The position numbers and the translations under genes were made by a program. A DNA stretch of 49,940 bases from Oscillospiraceae bacterium (GTDB lineage Bacteria; Bacillota; Clostridia; Oscillospirales; Ruminococcaceae), in the NCBI GenBank assembly GCA_020024215.1, contig JAHHUC010000006.1:1-49940 (forward strand). The letters are read 5' to 3'. Shown piece by piece: positions 25,161 through 33,661 of this stretch; position 1 is the stretch's first letter; every line of letters begins with the position of its first letter. The notes below the pieces were generated by a model. The model did not search any database, had not been told where the DNA came from, and was given only the letters and a program-made list of their open reading frames with translations.

Positions 25161-26843
25161 ATGAAAAATCTCAAGCTTAAATTTTTATGTGCTGCGGCAC
25201 TTTCTGTGCTTTTGCTGACAGCCTGTCAAAGTGAAAAGATGCCTTTTGACGAAATTTCAGAGGGTGAACCTGCCATATCTGTATCTGCCCCCTCCTTCCC
25301 TGCTTTGGAAAAGCATGATGAAACATGGTGGTGGGAAAATTATTTAAAGGGACAGGTATTTGATTTTCAATCAGAATACCCCTCTGATTCTGATAATCTT
25401 TGGTTAAATCAGAAAAGAGAATTTTCTCTTCTCTTTACATATGCTTATCTGAATGATATGACGCAGGTTTCAGATATTGAAAGTTATGATATAAAGGTAT
25501 CAAAGGAAAACCTAAATAAAATCGCCCCCATAGTTTTAAATAAGCCCGATGTTTCTCACTTGGACTTTATATATATGGAGGATGGCGACGGCTATGTGCA
25601 TTACTACGGCAACTTTAAAAACAGCCTAAAGGACGATGACGATATTCCCAACGGAAATTGGGCCTTCACTGTCACAGATGTAAACTATCCCACAGACTAT
25701 ACTGCTCTTGTGACAGTTGAAACTGATAACTTCAAAAGAACATTCTCCTATGAGCAAAATGAGCATAATCACTATGTTTTAAAGTCTGTTTCAGAGGAGG
25801 CCAAAGGCAAAATAAAGGAAGAAAGTGATAAATTTTCCTTTGAAACCACACTCTCATTTAAAGAATACAGCATAGATGAGCTTAATAAAAGCTCTCTTTA
25901 TCATCCCCAAATTCCGGCATCCGGCGACAGAATTATAACGACCGATAAATCCCCGGATAAAAAAGGTTTTATCCGATATTTTGTTTATGATGCCAAAGAG
26001 CTTTCCAAAGAACCGCTTATTTCATTTGATGTCAAAATGCCTTCAACAGAAAATGTGTATGTTGGCACCCAAGAAGAAGCAAGGGGAGACTTTCTCTTTG
26101 TTTACAATAATGAATCCATAAGTAAGTATTCCCTTTCAACCGGTGAGCTTATAAAGGAAATAGCGGTTTCAGACAACTACAAAAAAATGCGTCAGATGCC
26201 CCATGGCCACACACCGTTTCAATATGTGTTTGATGATGATTTAAACTATATGTCCTATTCCTGTGAGGAAGGTCTTTTCTTAGATGATTTGGGCAATAAT
26301 AAAAGCATAAAGGTATGCGACATTGAAGAATATGTAAGAGTAAACAGCATATCCACAAATCCTTATGCCATAAAGGATAAAAAGCTTTATTATATTGACA
26401 ACTTCAATGACTTCTCCTTAGAAAACTTAAAATGCTTTGATATAGAAAGCAAAAAAGAGATAACACTTGATATAAGCCTTCCAAAGCTTTCGGATGATCT
26501 AAGCTTCACAAAAGTGATGGGCGACAAATATTTGGCAAAATTAGCTTATGACTATGTGTTGGGAATTTATGATGCAAACACCAATGAAAGCAAATTGGCA
26601 AAGGAAATAGACCGCAGCTACTCAGGGAATATAATATACACAAAGGACAAGGTATTTTTAATGCATGAAACAACAGCGGGACTGGGCTCAGGTTATAATG
26701 AGCTTTATGAGATAAATCTTGAAACAGGAGAATTGTCTCAGGTGTTTAAAGCAAACTATCAAAGCTGCAGCTTTACTGCTTTGGATAATTTGATAATAGC
26801 CACCTGCCCTCAAAAATTGGTTGTCCTTTCTTTGGATAAGTAA
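25161..26843 (+). CDS. Large predicted lipoprotein of unknown function
   Basis: A 560-residue exported lipoprotein. The start at 25161 follows AAGGAG and opens a signal peptide ending in the lipobox LTAC, so Cys22 would be lipidated. The C-terminal half has repeated motifs of the kind seen in beta-propellers (for example SLSTGELIKEI, YDANTNESKLAKEI, NLETGELSQVF). I do not recognise the N-terminal domain. It is a single gene with its own promoter and terminator; it may be an extracellular binding or scaffold protein. Confidence 0.8.
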   Translation: MKNLKLKFLCAAALSVLLLTACQSEKMPFDEISEGEPAISVSAPSFPALEKHDETWWWENYLKGQVFDFQSEYPSDSDNLWLNQKREFSLLFTYAYLNDMTQVSDIESYDIKVSKENLNKIAPIVLNKPDVSHLDFIYMEDGDGYVHYYGNFKNSLKDDDDIPNGNWAFTVTDVNYPTDYTALVTVETDNFKRTFSYEQNEHNHYVLKSVSEEAKGKIKEESDKFSFETTLSFKEYSIDELNKSSLYHPQIPASGDRIITTDKSPDKKGFIRYFVYDAKELSKEPLISFDVKMPSTENVYVGTQEEARGDFLFVYNNESISKYSLSTGELIKEIAVSDNYKKMRQMPHGHTPFQYVFDDDLNYMSYSCEEGLFLDDLGNNKSIKVCDIEEYVRVNSISTNPYAIKDKKLYYIDNFNDFSLENLKCFDIESKKEITLDISLPKLSDDLSFTKVMGDKYLAKLAYDYVLGIYDANTNESKLAKEIDRSYSGNIIYTKDKVFLMHETTAGLGSGYNELYEINLETGELSQVFKANYQSCSFTALDNLIIATCPQKLVVLSLDK

Positions 26844-26851
26844 GATGATAT

Positions 26852-26887
26852 AAAAAAATCCGCAGAAGTCAATCTGCGGATTTTTTT
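26852..26887. terminator. Bidirectional terminator
   Basis: Perfect 15-bp inverted repeat AAAAAAATCCGCAGA / TCTGCGGATTTTTTT around a 6-base loop. It serves the lipoprotein gene (plus) and the ABC pair (minus). Confidence 0.9.
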
Positions 26888-26901
26888 ATCAAGCCTATAT
26901 G

Positions 26902-28635
26902 CTAAAGCTTCCAATTTACAGCCATTTCCCTCCGGTTTATAAATCGTCTGTAAAGGCCATCCTCTCTTAAAAGGCTGCTGTGTGTGCCCTTTTGTATTAT
27001 TCTGCCCTTATCCATAACCAGAATCTGATCTGCATTCTGCACTGTTTTTAAGCGGTGCGCTATCATTATTATGGTCTTTCTTCTTGTAAGCTCACCAATG
27101 GCAAGAAGCAGCTCCTCTTCATTTTCAGGGTCTATGTTGGCTGTTGCCTCATCTAAAATTATGATGGGGGCATCCTTCATTATGGCACGGGCAATGGATA
27201 TCCTCTGCTTTTCTCCGCCTGAAAGATTGCCTCCTCCCTCGCCTATAACCGTATCATAGCCATTTGGAAGAGCCATTATAAAATCATGGCACCTTGCCTT
27301 CCTTGCTGCAAGAATTACCTCATCCATAGAGGCAGAGGGCCTTCCGAACCTTATATTGTTGGCAACTGTATCCTTGAAAAGATATACATTCTGAAATACA
27401 AAGCTGAAATTCTGCATAAGGGAATCCATGCTGTATTCCTTTATATTTCTTGTTCCCAGAATAACCTCTCCCTTGTCCACATCCCAAAAGCGTGAAAGCA
27501 GATGGCAAAGTGTGGTTTTTCCGCTGCCGGAGGGTCCGACAATGGCAGTTGTGCTGTTTTGGGGAATTTGTACTGTCAAATCGCTTATTATTTTTTTATC
27601 GCCATAGGAAAAATCTATGTGCTCTGCCTTAATGTCGAAGGAGGAAGGCTTTTCCTCTGCACCCTCAATTTCCATCATAGGCACATTCAAAATTTCATTT
27701 GCCTGCTTTACGCAGAGGTCAACCACCCTGAGCAATGCCGAATAATTTCCTGCCTTTTCCAAGCCCTCCAGCATAATGAATGAGCAGACAAGCAGCATTA
27801 TGCAATTAAAAAGGCTCAGGGTGTCATTTGTATAAAACAAAATTGCAAAAAACACCATAGATACGCCTATCATCTTTGCGACAAAATTCTGAGCCGCCAC
27901 AAAGGGCACAAGAGCAAATTCCAAGGCTGTGTTTGCCCTTGCATTTTCATCTATTGCCTTTTTAAGCTTTTTGTTGTATTTTCCTGACAGATGATAGGAT
28001 TTTACCTCGGCAATTCCCTTTACATATTCTAAAACTCTCTCCACAACATCAGAATCGCTTTCAAGCTTCTTTTTTGAACAGGATTCTGATGCCTTCTGCA
28101 TTCTGGAATTTACAAAGGAAAAAAGCAAAAGTCCCAGCACCACCAAAATTCCTATTCTCCAATCAAAAATGAACATCATCAAACATATTGCACCGGAAAG
28201 GAAAATTCCGCCTGTAACCAGCATGACCACCCTTGTGCCCACGTCGGAAAGATTTTCCATTGTATTGGTTGTAACAGAGGTTATTTTTCCCAAGCTGTTT
28301 TCATTGAAATAGCCCATGGGAAGATAGCGCATATGCTCTGCTATCTCTATTCTTTTATCGGCAGCCGTTCCGTAGCCTGCCTCTGTCTGAAGCATGGTTG
28401 AGCGATAATTTATCAAGGATGGCCCCAAAATGGTAACGAGCATTATGCCAAAGGATGCAAATATGGCAGAATTTGTTATCTCACCCTTTAAAACAGCATC
28501 AAACATCACTCCCACAGCCGAAACCTTTAAAACTCCGAACAGGGCGGATAACACACCTAAGGCAATGGATAAATAGAATTTTTTTCTGTTTTTACTGCTG
28601 CAAAAATTAAAAAACTGTTTAAATGTCTGATACAT
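26902..28635 (-). CDS. ABC transporter permease/ATPase, second subunit
   Basis: A 577-residue fused ABC half-transporter. Six membrane helices (about residues 15-310) precede an ATPase domain with Walker A GPSGSGKTTLCH, signature LSGGEKQR, Walker B IIILDEATANIDPENE and the H-loop IAHRL. The start at 28635 follows GGAGG and gives MYQTFKQFF; it lies 17 bases inside the upstream ABC gene, so the two subunits are translationally coupled and probably form a heterodimer. The substrate is unknown. The DPENE D-loop resembles some siderophore-related importers of exporter fold, but drug or peptide export is equally possible. Confidence 0.9.
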   Translation of the reverse strand: MYQTFKQFFNFCSSKNRKKFYLSIALGVLSALFGVLKVSAVGVMFDAVLKGEITNSAIFASFGIMLVTILGPSLINYRSTMLQTEAGYGTAADKRIEIAEHMRYLPMGYFNENSLGKITSVTTNTMENLSDVGTRVVMLVTGGIFLSGAICLMMFIFDWRIGILVVLGLLLFSFVNSRMQKASESCSKKKLESDSDVVERVLEYVKGIAEVKSYHLSGKYNKKLKKAIDENARANTALEFALVPFVAAQNFVAKMIGVSMVFFAILFYTNDTLSLFNCIMLLVCSFIMLEGLEKAGNYSALLRVVDLCVKQANEILNVPMMEIEGAEEKPSSFDIKAEHIDFSYGDKKIISDLTVQIPQNSTTAIVGPSGSGKTTLCHLLSRFWDVDKGEVILGTRNIKEYSMDSLMQNFSFVFQNVYLFKDTVANNIRFGRPSASMDEVILAARKARCHDFIMALPNGYDTVIGEGGGNLSGGEKQRISIARAIMKDAPIIILDEATANIDPENEEELLLAIGELTRRKTIIMIAHRLKTVQNADQILVMDKGRIIQKGTHSSLLREDGLYRRFINRREMAVNWKL

Positions 28636-30391
28636 CAGCAACACCTCCATACAGGTTATCCTTTGAGGATATGTGGGCATTCCACATTCTTTTGTAAACG
28701 TCACAACGGCAAAGCAGCTCTTCATGTGTGCCCACATCTGCAATGCTTCCATTGTCAACAACTGCAATCTGATCGGCATCCACAATGGTGGAAAGGCGGT
28801 GCGCAATCACAATAAGGGTTTTGCCCTTTATCAATTTTGCAAGAGATTTTTGGATGAGCGCCTCATTTTCCGGATCTGTATAGGAGGTTGCCTCATCCAG
28901 AATGACAACGGGTGCATTTTTAAGCATTGCCCTCGCTATGCATATTCTCTGCCTTTCTCCTCCTGAAAGGTGATCTCCTCCGCTGCCTACAACCGTGTCA
29001 AAGCCATTTTCCAGCTCCATTATGAAATCTTGGCAGCCGCACTCCCTTGCAGTTTGCTCCACCTCGTCATCAGAGGCATCCGGGTTTCCCATCCGTATAT
29101 TTTCTCTTATGGTGTCATCAAAAAGGAAGTTGTCCTGCGAAACATAGGCTATAAGGCTGTAATATTTTTCCAAAGAGAGCTTTCTTATATCCTGCCCTCC
29201 AAAATATACAGCACCTGATTTTACATCCCAAAAGGCGGCAATAAGCTTTGCAATGGTGGACTTTCCGCTGCCTGAGGGGCCGACAAGTGCATTTACCGTC
29301 CCCTCCTTAAAGGTAAGGTTTATGTTGTGGAGTATCTCCTTTTCCTCATATCCAAAGCACACATCCTTTAAGCAGATGGTGTTGTTCTCAACCTGCTTTC
29401 CGTCCTCCTTAGGGCGCTGCATTTCCTTTGCATCTATTATGGAAACAACCTCTTGGATTACAGTGCCCACCTTGGCAATGTCATCGCTGAATGCCATGCA
29501 GTTTAAAATGGGGTTGATAAGTCCTGTTGCAAGTATGGTGGAAAAGATGAAGGCGGACACAGTCAAAGTGCCGTTTCTTATCAAAATGCCTCCTATGGGA
29601 AGAACTGCTATCAAGGTTGCAGGCATGATATTCATGGAAAATGTAAAATAGATGTTGTTTTTTCTCATCCATTCCACATAGCAGTCTGCCCCTTCCTTTG
29701 CCGCAGCGACAAATTTCTGATAGGAGCTTTTTGCCTTTCCGAAAACCTTTATGACCTCAATTCCGCCTATATATTCAACAGCTGTGTCATTGAGATTCTT
29801 TGTGGAATTAACAGCCCTCTTATAACTTTCCTCATAGCCTATCATCATTCCCATAAAGCACGCCATGCCTATGGGAAATGTGACAAGCGAAGACAGCGCC
29901 ATGCGCCAATCTATCAGAAAAAGAAGTATGAGTGTGATTGCAACAGTGCACATATTTCCGCTCAGCTCCGGAATTATGTGTGCCAAAGTGGTTTCAATGC
30001 TGTCTACTCTTTCAACAAGTATATTCTTTATGCTGCCGTCACCTATTTTTTTAACATCCCCCAGGCACATTTTTTCCAGCTTTATAAGCCCCTGCTTGCG
30101 TATATTTGCAAGCACGGAAAAGGTTGCAGAATGGGAAAGGGCGGTCGAAATCCCATTTATCACAACATGCAAAAGCCAAGCTGCTGACATAATAAGGAAA
30201 CAGCTTAGATAGCTGCTGAAATTTTTGTTTCCCGAAAGCAAATTTTCTATCATATACGCTATGATAAAAAACGGGATTATCTGACATATAGTCCCTATGA
30301 CTGCACATATCACACTGAATATGTAAAGCCTGCGCTCGCTGCCTGCAAACTCCATTATCCATGTGAAGGTTGTTTTTTTCTTCTGCTTCAC
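28619..30391 (-). CDS. ABC transporter permease/ATPase, first subunit
   Basis: A 590-residue fused half-transporter with six membrane helices and an ATPase domain: Walker A GPSGSGKSTIAKL, signature LSGGERQR, Walker B VVILDEATSYTDPENE, H-loop IAHRLST. The GTG start at 30391 has GGAGGAGAT upstream; the open frame continues further 5' but without a site. It is paired with the overlapping second subunit and lies 128 bases after the tetR gene. A terminator-like hairpin and a candidate promoter lie in that gap. Confidence 0.9.
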   Translation of the reverse strand: MKQKKKTTFTWIMEFAGSERRLYIFSVICAVIGTICQIIPFFIIAYMIENLLSGNKNFSSYLSCFLIMSAAWLLHVVINGISTALSHSATFSVLANIRKQGLIKLEKMCLGDVKKIGDGSIKNILVERVDSIETTLAHIIPELSGNMCTVAITLILLFLIDWRMALSSLVTFPIGMACFMGMMIGYEESYKRAVNSTKNLNDTAVEYIGGIEVIKVFGKAKSSYQKFVAAAKEGADCYVEWMRKNNIYFTFSMNIMPATLIAVLPIGGILIRNGTLTVSAFIFSTILATGLINPILNCMAFSDDIAKVGTVIQEVVSIIDAKEMQRPKEDGKQVENNTICLKDVCFGYEEKEILHNINLTFKEGTVNALVGPSGSGKSTIAKLIAAFWDVKSGAVYFGGQDIRKLSLEKYYSLIAYVSQDNFLFDDTIRENIRMGNPDASDDEVEQTARECGCQDFIMELENGFDTVVGSGGDHLSGGERQRICIARAMLKNAPVVILDEATSYTDPENEALIQKSLAKLIKGKTLIVIAHRLSTIVDADQIAVVDNGSIADVGTHEELLCRCDVYKRMWNAHISSKDNLYGGVADVSDI

Positions 30392-30462
30392 TTGATCTCC
30401 TCCTGTCTTCCTGTTTAAAGAGCTTTGAAAATCCAAGCCAATATTCTTATAACAGGAATATA

Positions 30463-30492
30463 ATTTTAGTAGTGCTGCATAGTTAGCTTCAA
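30463..30492 (-). promoter_or_regulatory. Candidate promoter and TetR half-site ahead of the ABC genes
   Basis: Minus-strand -35 TTGAAG (30487-30492), 18-base spacer, -10 TAAAAT (30463-30468). Just downstream, 30447-30455 reads TTATAACAG on the plus strand, identical to 9 bp of the tetR operator (31161-31169). A GTTAG/CTAAC hairpin spans 30482-30497. Confidence 0.4.
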
Positions 30493-30503
30493 CTAACATA
30501 TAT

Positions 30504-30529
30504 TTAAAAAATACGGGGTTTAAAACCCC
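30504..30529 (-). terminator. Terminator-like hairpin at the tetR stop codon
   Basis: Minus strand GGGGTTTTAAACCCC (30515-30529), then GTATTTTTT. The stop codon TAA lies in the loop. It may attenuate read-through from tetR into the ABC genes. Confidence 0.55.
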
Positions 30530-31137
30530 ATAATTTTTTGCCAGCCGGCTTCATAAAAGCTTACAAGCTGTCGGACATATTCCCCTGTGTTTTCCTTTGG
30601 AATTTCATGCACGACCAGTTCAAAATAAGCATAGAACATACCGCTTGTCAATATGTGCTCAAGCTGCGGATGAACGGTATTTGTCCGGATTCCGTTTTGC
30701 TGCATGGTATCTGAAAAATCCCGTGTTGCGTCACAATCCATCTGCGTCATATCATGGATGAGATTTTCATAGACAGTCCCCTCTGAACAGCACAGAATAA
30801 GCTTGAACACATTGAAGTTGTCATATATATAATCTGTCATCCGCAATATTCCCTCAACGCCATAATCTATCATGCAGGTTCTTTGAGCATCCGGGGGAAT
30901 TTTATGAAAGTCATCCAAAATAGATTGATACATATCCAGTATATGGATGTATTGTTCCCTCACCAATGCATCAAAAAGCTCCTCCTTGCTTTTGAAATAG
31001 CCGTAGAAAGCCCCTGTGGTAACGCCTGCCTGCCTTACAATATTACGCAAGGATGCGCCCTGAAAGCCCTTCTGCATAAATTCCTTATACGCAGCTGCCA
31101 ATATGTTATCCAAAGTGGTGCGTTCAACCTCACTCAC
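30520..31137 (-). CDS. TetR family transcriptional regulator
   Basis: A 205-residue TetR-type repressor. The N-terminal helix-turn-helix spans about residues 9-55 (NILAAAYKEFMQKGF...SLRNIVRQAGVTTGAFYGYFKSKEELF, shown in part). The ligand-binding domain follows. The start is GTG after AGGAGG. It is likely to control itself and the downstream ABC pair: its promoter carries two adjoining palindromes and part of the same site recurs ahead of the ABC genes. The inducer is unknown. Confidence 0.93.
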   Translation of the reverse strand: MSEVERTTLDNILAAAYKEFMQKGFQGASLRNIVRQAGVTTGAFYGYFKSKEELFDALVREQYIHILDMYQSILDDFHKIPPDAQRTCMIDYGVEGILRMTDYIYDNFNVFKLILCCSEGTVYENLIHDMTQMDCDATRDFSDTMQQNGIRTNTVHPQLEHILTSGMFYAYFELVVHEIPKENTGEYVRQLVSFYEAGWQKIMGF

Positions 31138-31155
31138 AGCAAAACCTCCTCAGCA

Positions 31156-31195
31156 ATGTATTATAACAGCGTTATATAACACTGTTATAATACAT
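31156..31195. promoter_or_regulatory. Double palindromic operator of the TetR regulator
   Basis: Two directly abutting 13-bp sites of the form ATAAC-N3-GTTAT: 31163-31175 (centre AGC) and 31176-31188 (centre ACT). Together they lie in a larger inverted repeat with perfect 14-bp arms, ATGTATTATAACAG (31156-31169) and CTGTTATAATACAT (31182-31195). They overlap the -10 and transcription start of tetR. Confidence 0.75.
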
Positions 31196-31215
31196 CGTTA
31201 AAAAAGCTTTGTCAA
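31187..31215 (-). promoter_or_regulatory. Promoter of tetR
   Basis: Minus-strand -35 TTGACA (31210-31215), 17-base spacer, -10 TATTAT (31187-31192). The -10 is inside the operator, which fits autorepression. Confidence 0.8.
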
Positions 31216-31247
31216 TATTCTAAATATTTAAAATTTTTTAAAGAAGC

Positions 31248-31284
31248 AAAAACAGCTTTGGCTGTCATAGCCGCAGCTGTTTTT
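31248..31284 (-). terminator. Terminator after the NRAMP-like operon
   Basis: Arms AAAAACAGCT (31248-31257) and AGCTGTTTTT (31275-31284) enclose a second stem GGCT/AGCC. On the minus strand it ends with a run of five T and lies about 50 bases after the small membrane protein's stop. Symmetry suggests it could act both ways. Confidence 0.75.
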
Positions 31285-31335
31285 ATGGTGGGATTTGCAG
31301 TATTCAAAAGCTTTTTTTATTGCAGGTATATCTTT

Positions 31336-31584
31336 CTAAATATTCTGTTCTTCCTTTTTTTCATCCTCCTTATATTGGGAAAGATCATAGGGGGTTGATA
31401 AAACGGCAATGGATAAAACAGTTATTATGATCCCCAGATACATCACAAACGGCGAGCTGCCCTTTAAAAAGTGCGAAACAGCTCCTATGGGAATAAGCGC
31501 ATTGCCTATAAACAGGATAACCAAAAAGTAAACTCTGCCTATAAATCTGCCGTGCTTGGCATCTAAAAATTTTCTTATGCTCAT
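31336..31584 (-). CDS. Small two-helix membrane protein beside the NRAMP-like transporter
   Basis: An 82-residue protein with two hydrophobic segments (about residues 16-36 and 47-65) and a charged tail ending QYKEDEKKEEQNI. I recognise no family. It overlaps the NRAMP-like stop by one base (TAATG), so it is translationally coupled and may be an accessory subunit. Confidence 0.7.
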   Translation of the reverse strand: MSIRKFLDAKHGRFIGRVYFLVILFIGNALIPIGAVSHFLKGSSPFVMYLGIIITVLSIAVLSTPYDLSQYKEDEKKEEQNI

Positions 31585-32945
31585 TATTCAGGCCACGCTC
31601 CTAACTTGCTCATAATAAAGGTGATAAACACAATGTTCAAAATGGAAATGCAGCACAAAATACCTATGTTGAATATTCTTGACTGTATCACTTTTTTTCC
31701 GAGATATCTGGGGTCATTGCCCAAAAGATACCAGGAATTGCCGGAAATCCAGTTGAAAAGCGACTGCATGGCAGCCACTGCCACTACGATTGCAACAGGC
31801 TTTCCGAAGAAAGCCCCCAAAAAGCCTATCTGGGGAGCCAGCACCACAATGGGATGATACCACGCCTTTGGATCCCGCTTAACATTTGTGCATTGATAAA
31901 AGCTGGTGGCACAGGTTATGCTAAGACCTATCATGGATGAGCAGACCAAAGCAATGATGCCTATATAAAAGCCTGCCTGTATCCACACAGAGGGAATCAC
32001 TCCCACAAGAGCATCGCAAAGCTCCTTTGAGGTGGTGGGTATGCCCTCCTTTCCTGCAAAAGCCTCTGCAAAAGCAATGGTGACAAGTGACAAAACCAAG
32101 GTGACAGGCAAAAGCCCTCCAAACACAGAATCAAATCTGCCCAATGTTTCATGCTCCTCAGAATATCCTCTTGATTCCATTCCGTTGTTGAAAAGCACCC
32201 AATCCATAACGCCTATGGTGGCTGTGAGAGAGGCTATAAGTGTAACTATTCCGTCTATTCCCGAGGGAAGCTTAGGAAGTAAAAGCCCCTTTATCATTGC
32301 AGGAAAATCTATTCCTGTAACACAGATGACCGCACCGAACACCACCAGCATTATGCCTATCATGATTTTCATTGAATTTTCAACAATTCTCACAGCTTTC
32401 GGGTTTTCTCCTGAACCATACATCAAAGAAAGAGGCACAGAAACAGCCACAAGTATTATCCAGCTTATGTTTTTGGGAACATTTAGATTAAGTATAGCAA
32501 ACATTGATGTAAGTGCATCCGAGCCAAGTGCATACTGCCCGAAATTGAAAACTATTGAAGCTATAAAGCAGGCAACCAGACCTGTCGCAAAGCTTCCTAT
32601 AAATTTGCCGTGAAATTTATCCTGCGCCTTTATAACATCCATATCAGATGCGGTTACAAAGCGTGCAGCCAAAGCGAGCATGAATATGCCGAAGGCGAAG
32701 GAATATAAGGGAACCCACAGCATATCATAGCCATAGGCTGCCCCCAATGTGACAGAGCTGGCAAAGGAGCCTGCGCCCAGAGTAAACGCCGCATTCATAA
32801 AGCCGGGTCCGGAAAGCCTGCAATAGCCTAAAAATTTTTCTATGGGAGGCTTTTTCTTAAGCTCTATAAGATAAGCCTTTTCCTTGAGGGCTTCCTCTTG
32901 ATATCTGGGATTAAGAGCTGTTGCTTCAACTTTTTCATTGCTCAT
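31584..32945 (-). CDS. NRAMP-fold transporter lacking the metal-binding motifs
   Basis: A 453-residue protein with about 11 membrane helices of the NRAMP (LeuT-fold) family. The opening GPGFMNAAFTLGAGSFAS...LGAAYGYDMLWV aligns well with NRAMP helix 1, but the metal-binding DPGN is GAGS (57-60). The helix 6 MPHN motif is replaced by MDWV (247-250), followed by the recognisable NNGMESRGY. Classical manganese/iron transport therefore looks unlikely. NRAMP-related proteins with altered sites are known to carry other ions; the substrate here is open. It forms a two-gene operon with the small membrane protein. Confidence 0.8.
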   Translation of the reverse strand: MSNEKVEATALNPRYQEEALKEKAYLIELKKKPPIEKFLGYCRLSGPGFMNAAFTLGAGSFASSVTLGAAYGYDMLWVPLYSFAFGIFMLALAARFVTASDMDVIKAQDKFHGKFIGSFATGLVACFIASIVFNFGQYALGSDALTSMFAILNLNVPKNISWIILVAVSVPLSLMYGSGENPKAVRIVENSMKIMIGIMLVVFGAVICVTGIDFPAMIKGLLLPKLPSGIDGIVTLIASLTATIGVMDWVLFNNGMESRGYSEEHETLGRFDSVFGGLLPVTLVLSLVTIAFAEAFAGKEGIPTTSKELCDALVGVIPSVWIQAGFYIGIIALVCSSMIGLSITCATSFYQCTNVKRDPKAWYHPIVVLAPQIGFLGAFFGKPVAIVVAVAAMQSLFNWISGNSWYLLGNDPRYLGKKVIQSRIFNIGILCCISILNIVFITFIMSKLGAWPE

Positions 32946-33661
32946 CGCAGCATTACCTCTCTTTCAATATTTTTACAATTACCTTACAGGGATAATATAT
33001 GCCTATAAAGAAAGACTGAAAATCAATAAATTCCATCTTCAATTTTTTCTGTCCTTTAAAGGACTGGCATAGGAAGGGAATTTGTCTGTTTTAGGCTTTA
33101 AATGTCAATAAAAGGTTAAACTTGCCATTTTAAAGACAAAAATACTTGGCAAATTTTTAAAATCAACTTGCAATTTTGCTTTTTTCCTTTTATTTATAGC
33201 CCCTGAAGCTGATACATCGGAAAATACCTCCCTCTTTTGCCTGCTGTCCTATTAGTGAGCAATATTCATGCCTATTGCGAAAAATGTTAACAAATTATAT
33301 AAAATTCATGTTTAGAATTTATTTCAGGCTGTATTTTATACAAAATCACTAACTATTTTTCCTGTTTGGCTTGAAATTATAAATAAAAGCAACTATTTTT
33401 GCCTTATATTTGCCAAAATTAAAGTTCATTCCGGCTTGTTTTTGGCAAATTTTCAATTCACAAATAAAAAGCAAGGGCTTATCTCATAAAATATTCACTT
33501 CAATTTGCAAAATGAAGCCCTTGTACCTTAAATTTCTACAAACATATGTGACATGAAGCAATGGTTGTTGGGTATTATCCAAGAAAATATCCAAGACAGG
33601 TGATTTTAAATTGAATACATTCAGGCTTTGCTATATAATGGTGTAATTACATTAAAGGAAT
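32946..33661. other. 716-base AT-rich intergenic region between the NRAMP-like and MATE genes
   Basis: No credible gene. It holds a perfect 14-bp palindrome GTCCTTTAAAGGAC (33051-33064). An 11-bp inverted repeat ATTTGCCAAAA / TTTTGGCAAAT spans 33408-33450, and a 9-bp one CAAGGGCTT / AAGCCCTTG spans 33472-33523. TTGGCAAATTTT occurs twice (33146-33157 and 33442-33453). A promoter for the MATE gene lies at its right end. Confidence 0.6.
33611..33639 (+). promoter_or_regulatory. Promoter of the MATE gene
   Basis: -35 TTGAAT (33611-33616), 17-base spacer, perfect -10 TATAAT (33634-33639). Confidence 0.7.

Noticed and set aside
28636..28806. Longer start for the second ABC subunit
   Set aside because: The extension lies in the coding sequence of the first subunit; the GGAGG-preceded ATG at 28635 is better.
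26902..31137. Calling the ABC pair a siderophore importer
   Set aside because: Only the DPENE D-loop hints at it; no siderophore or iron-regulated genes or Fur boxes are nearby.
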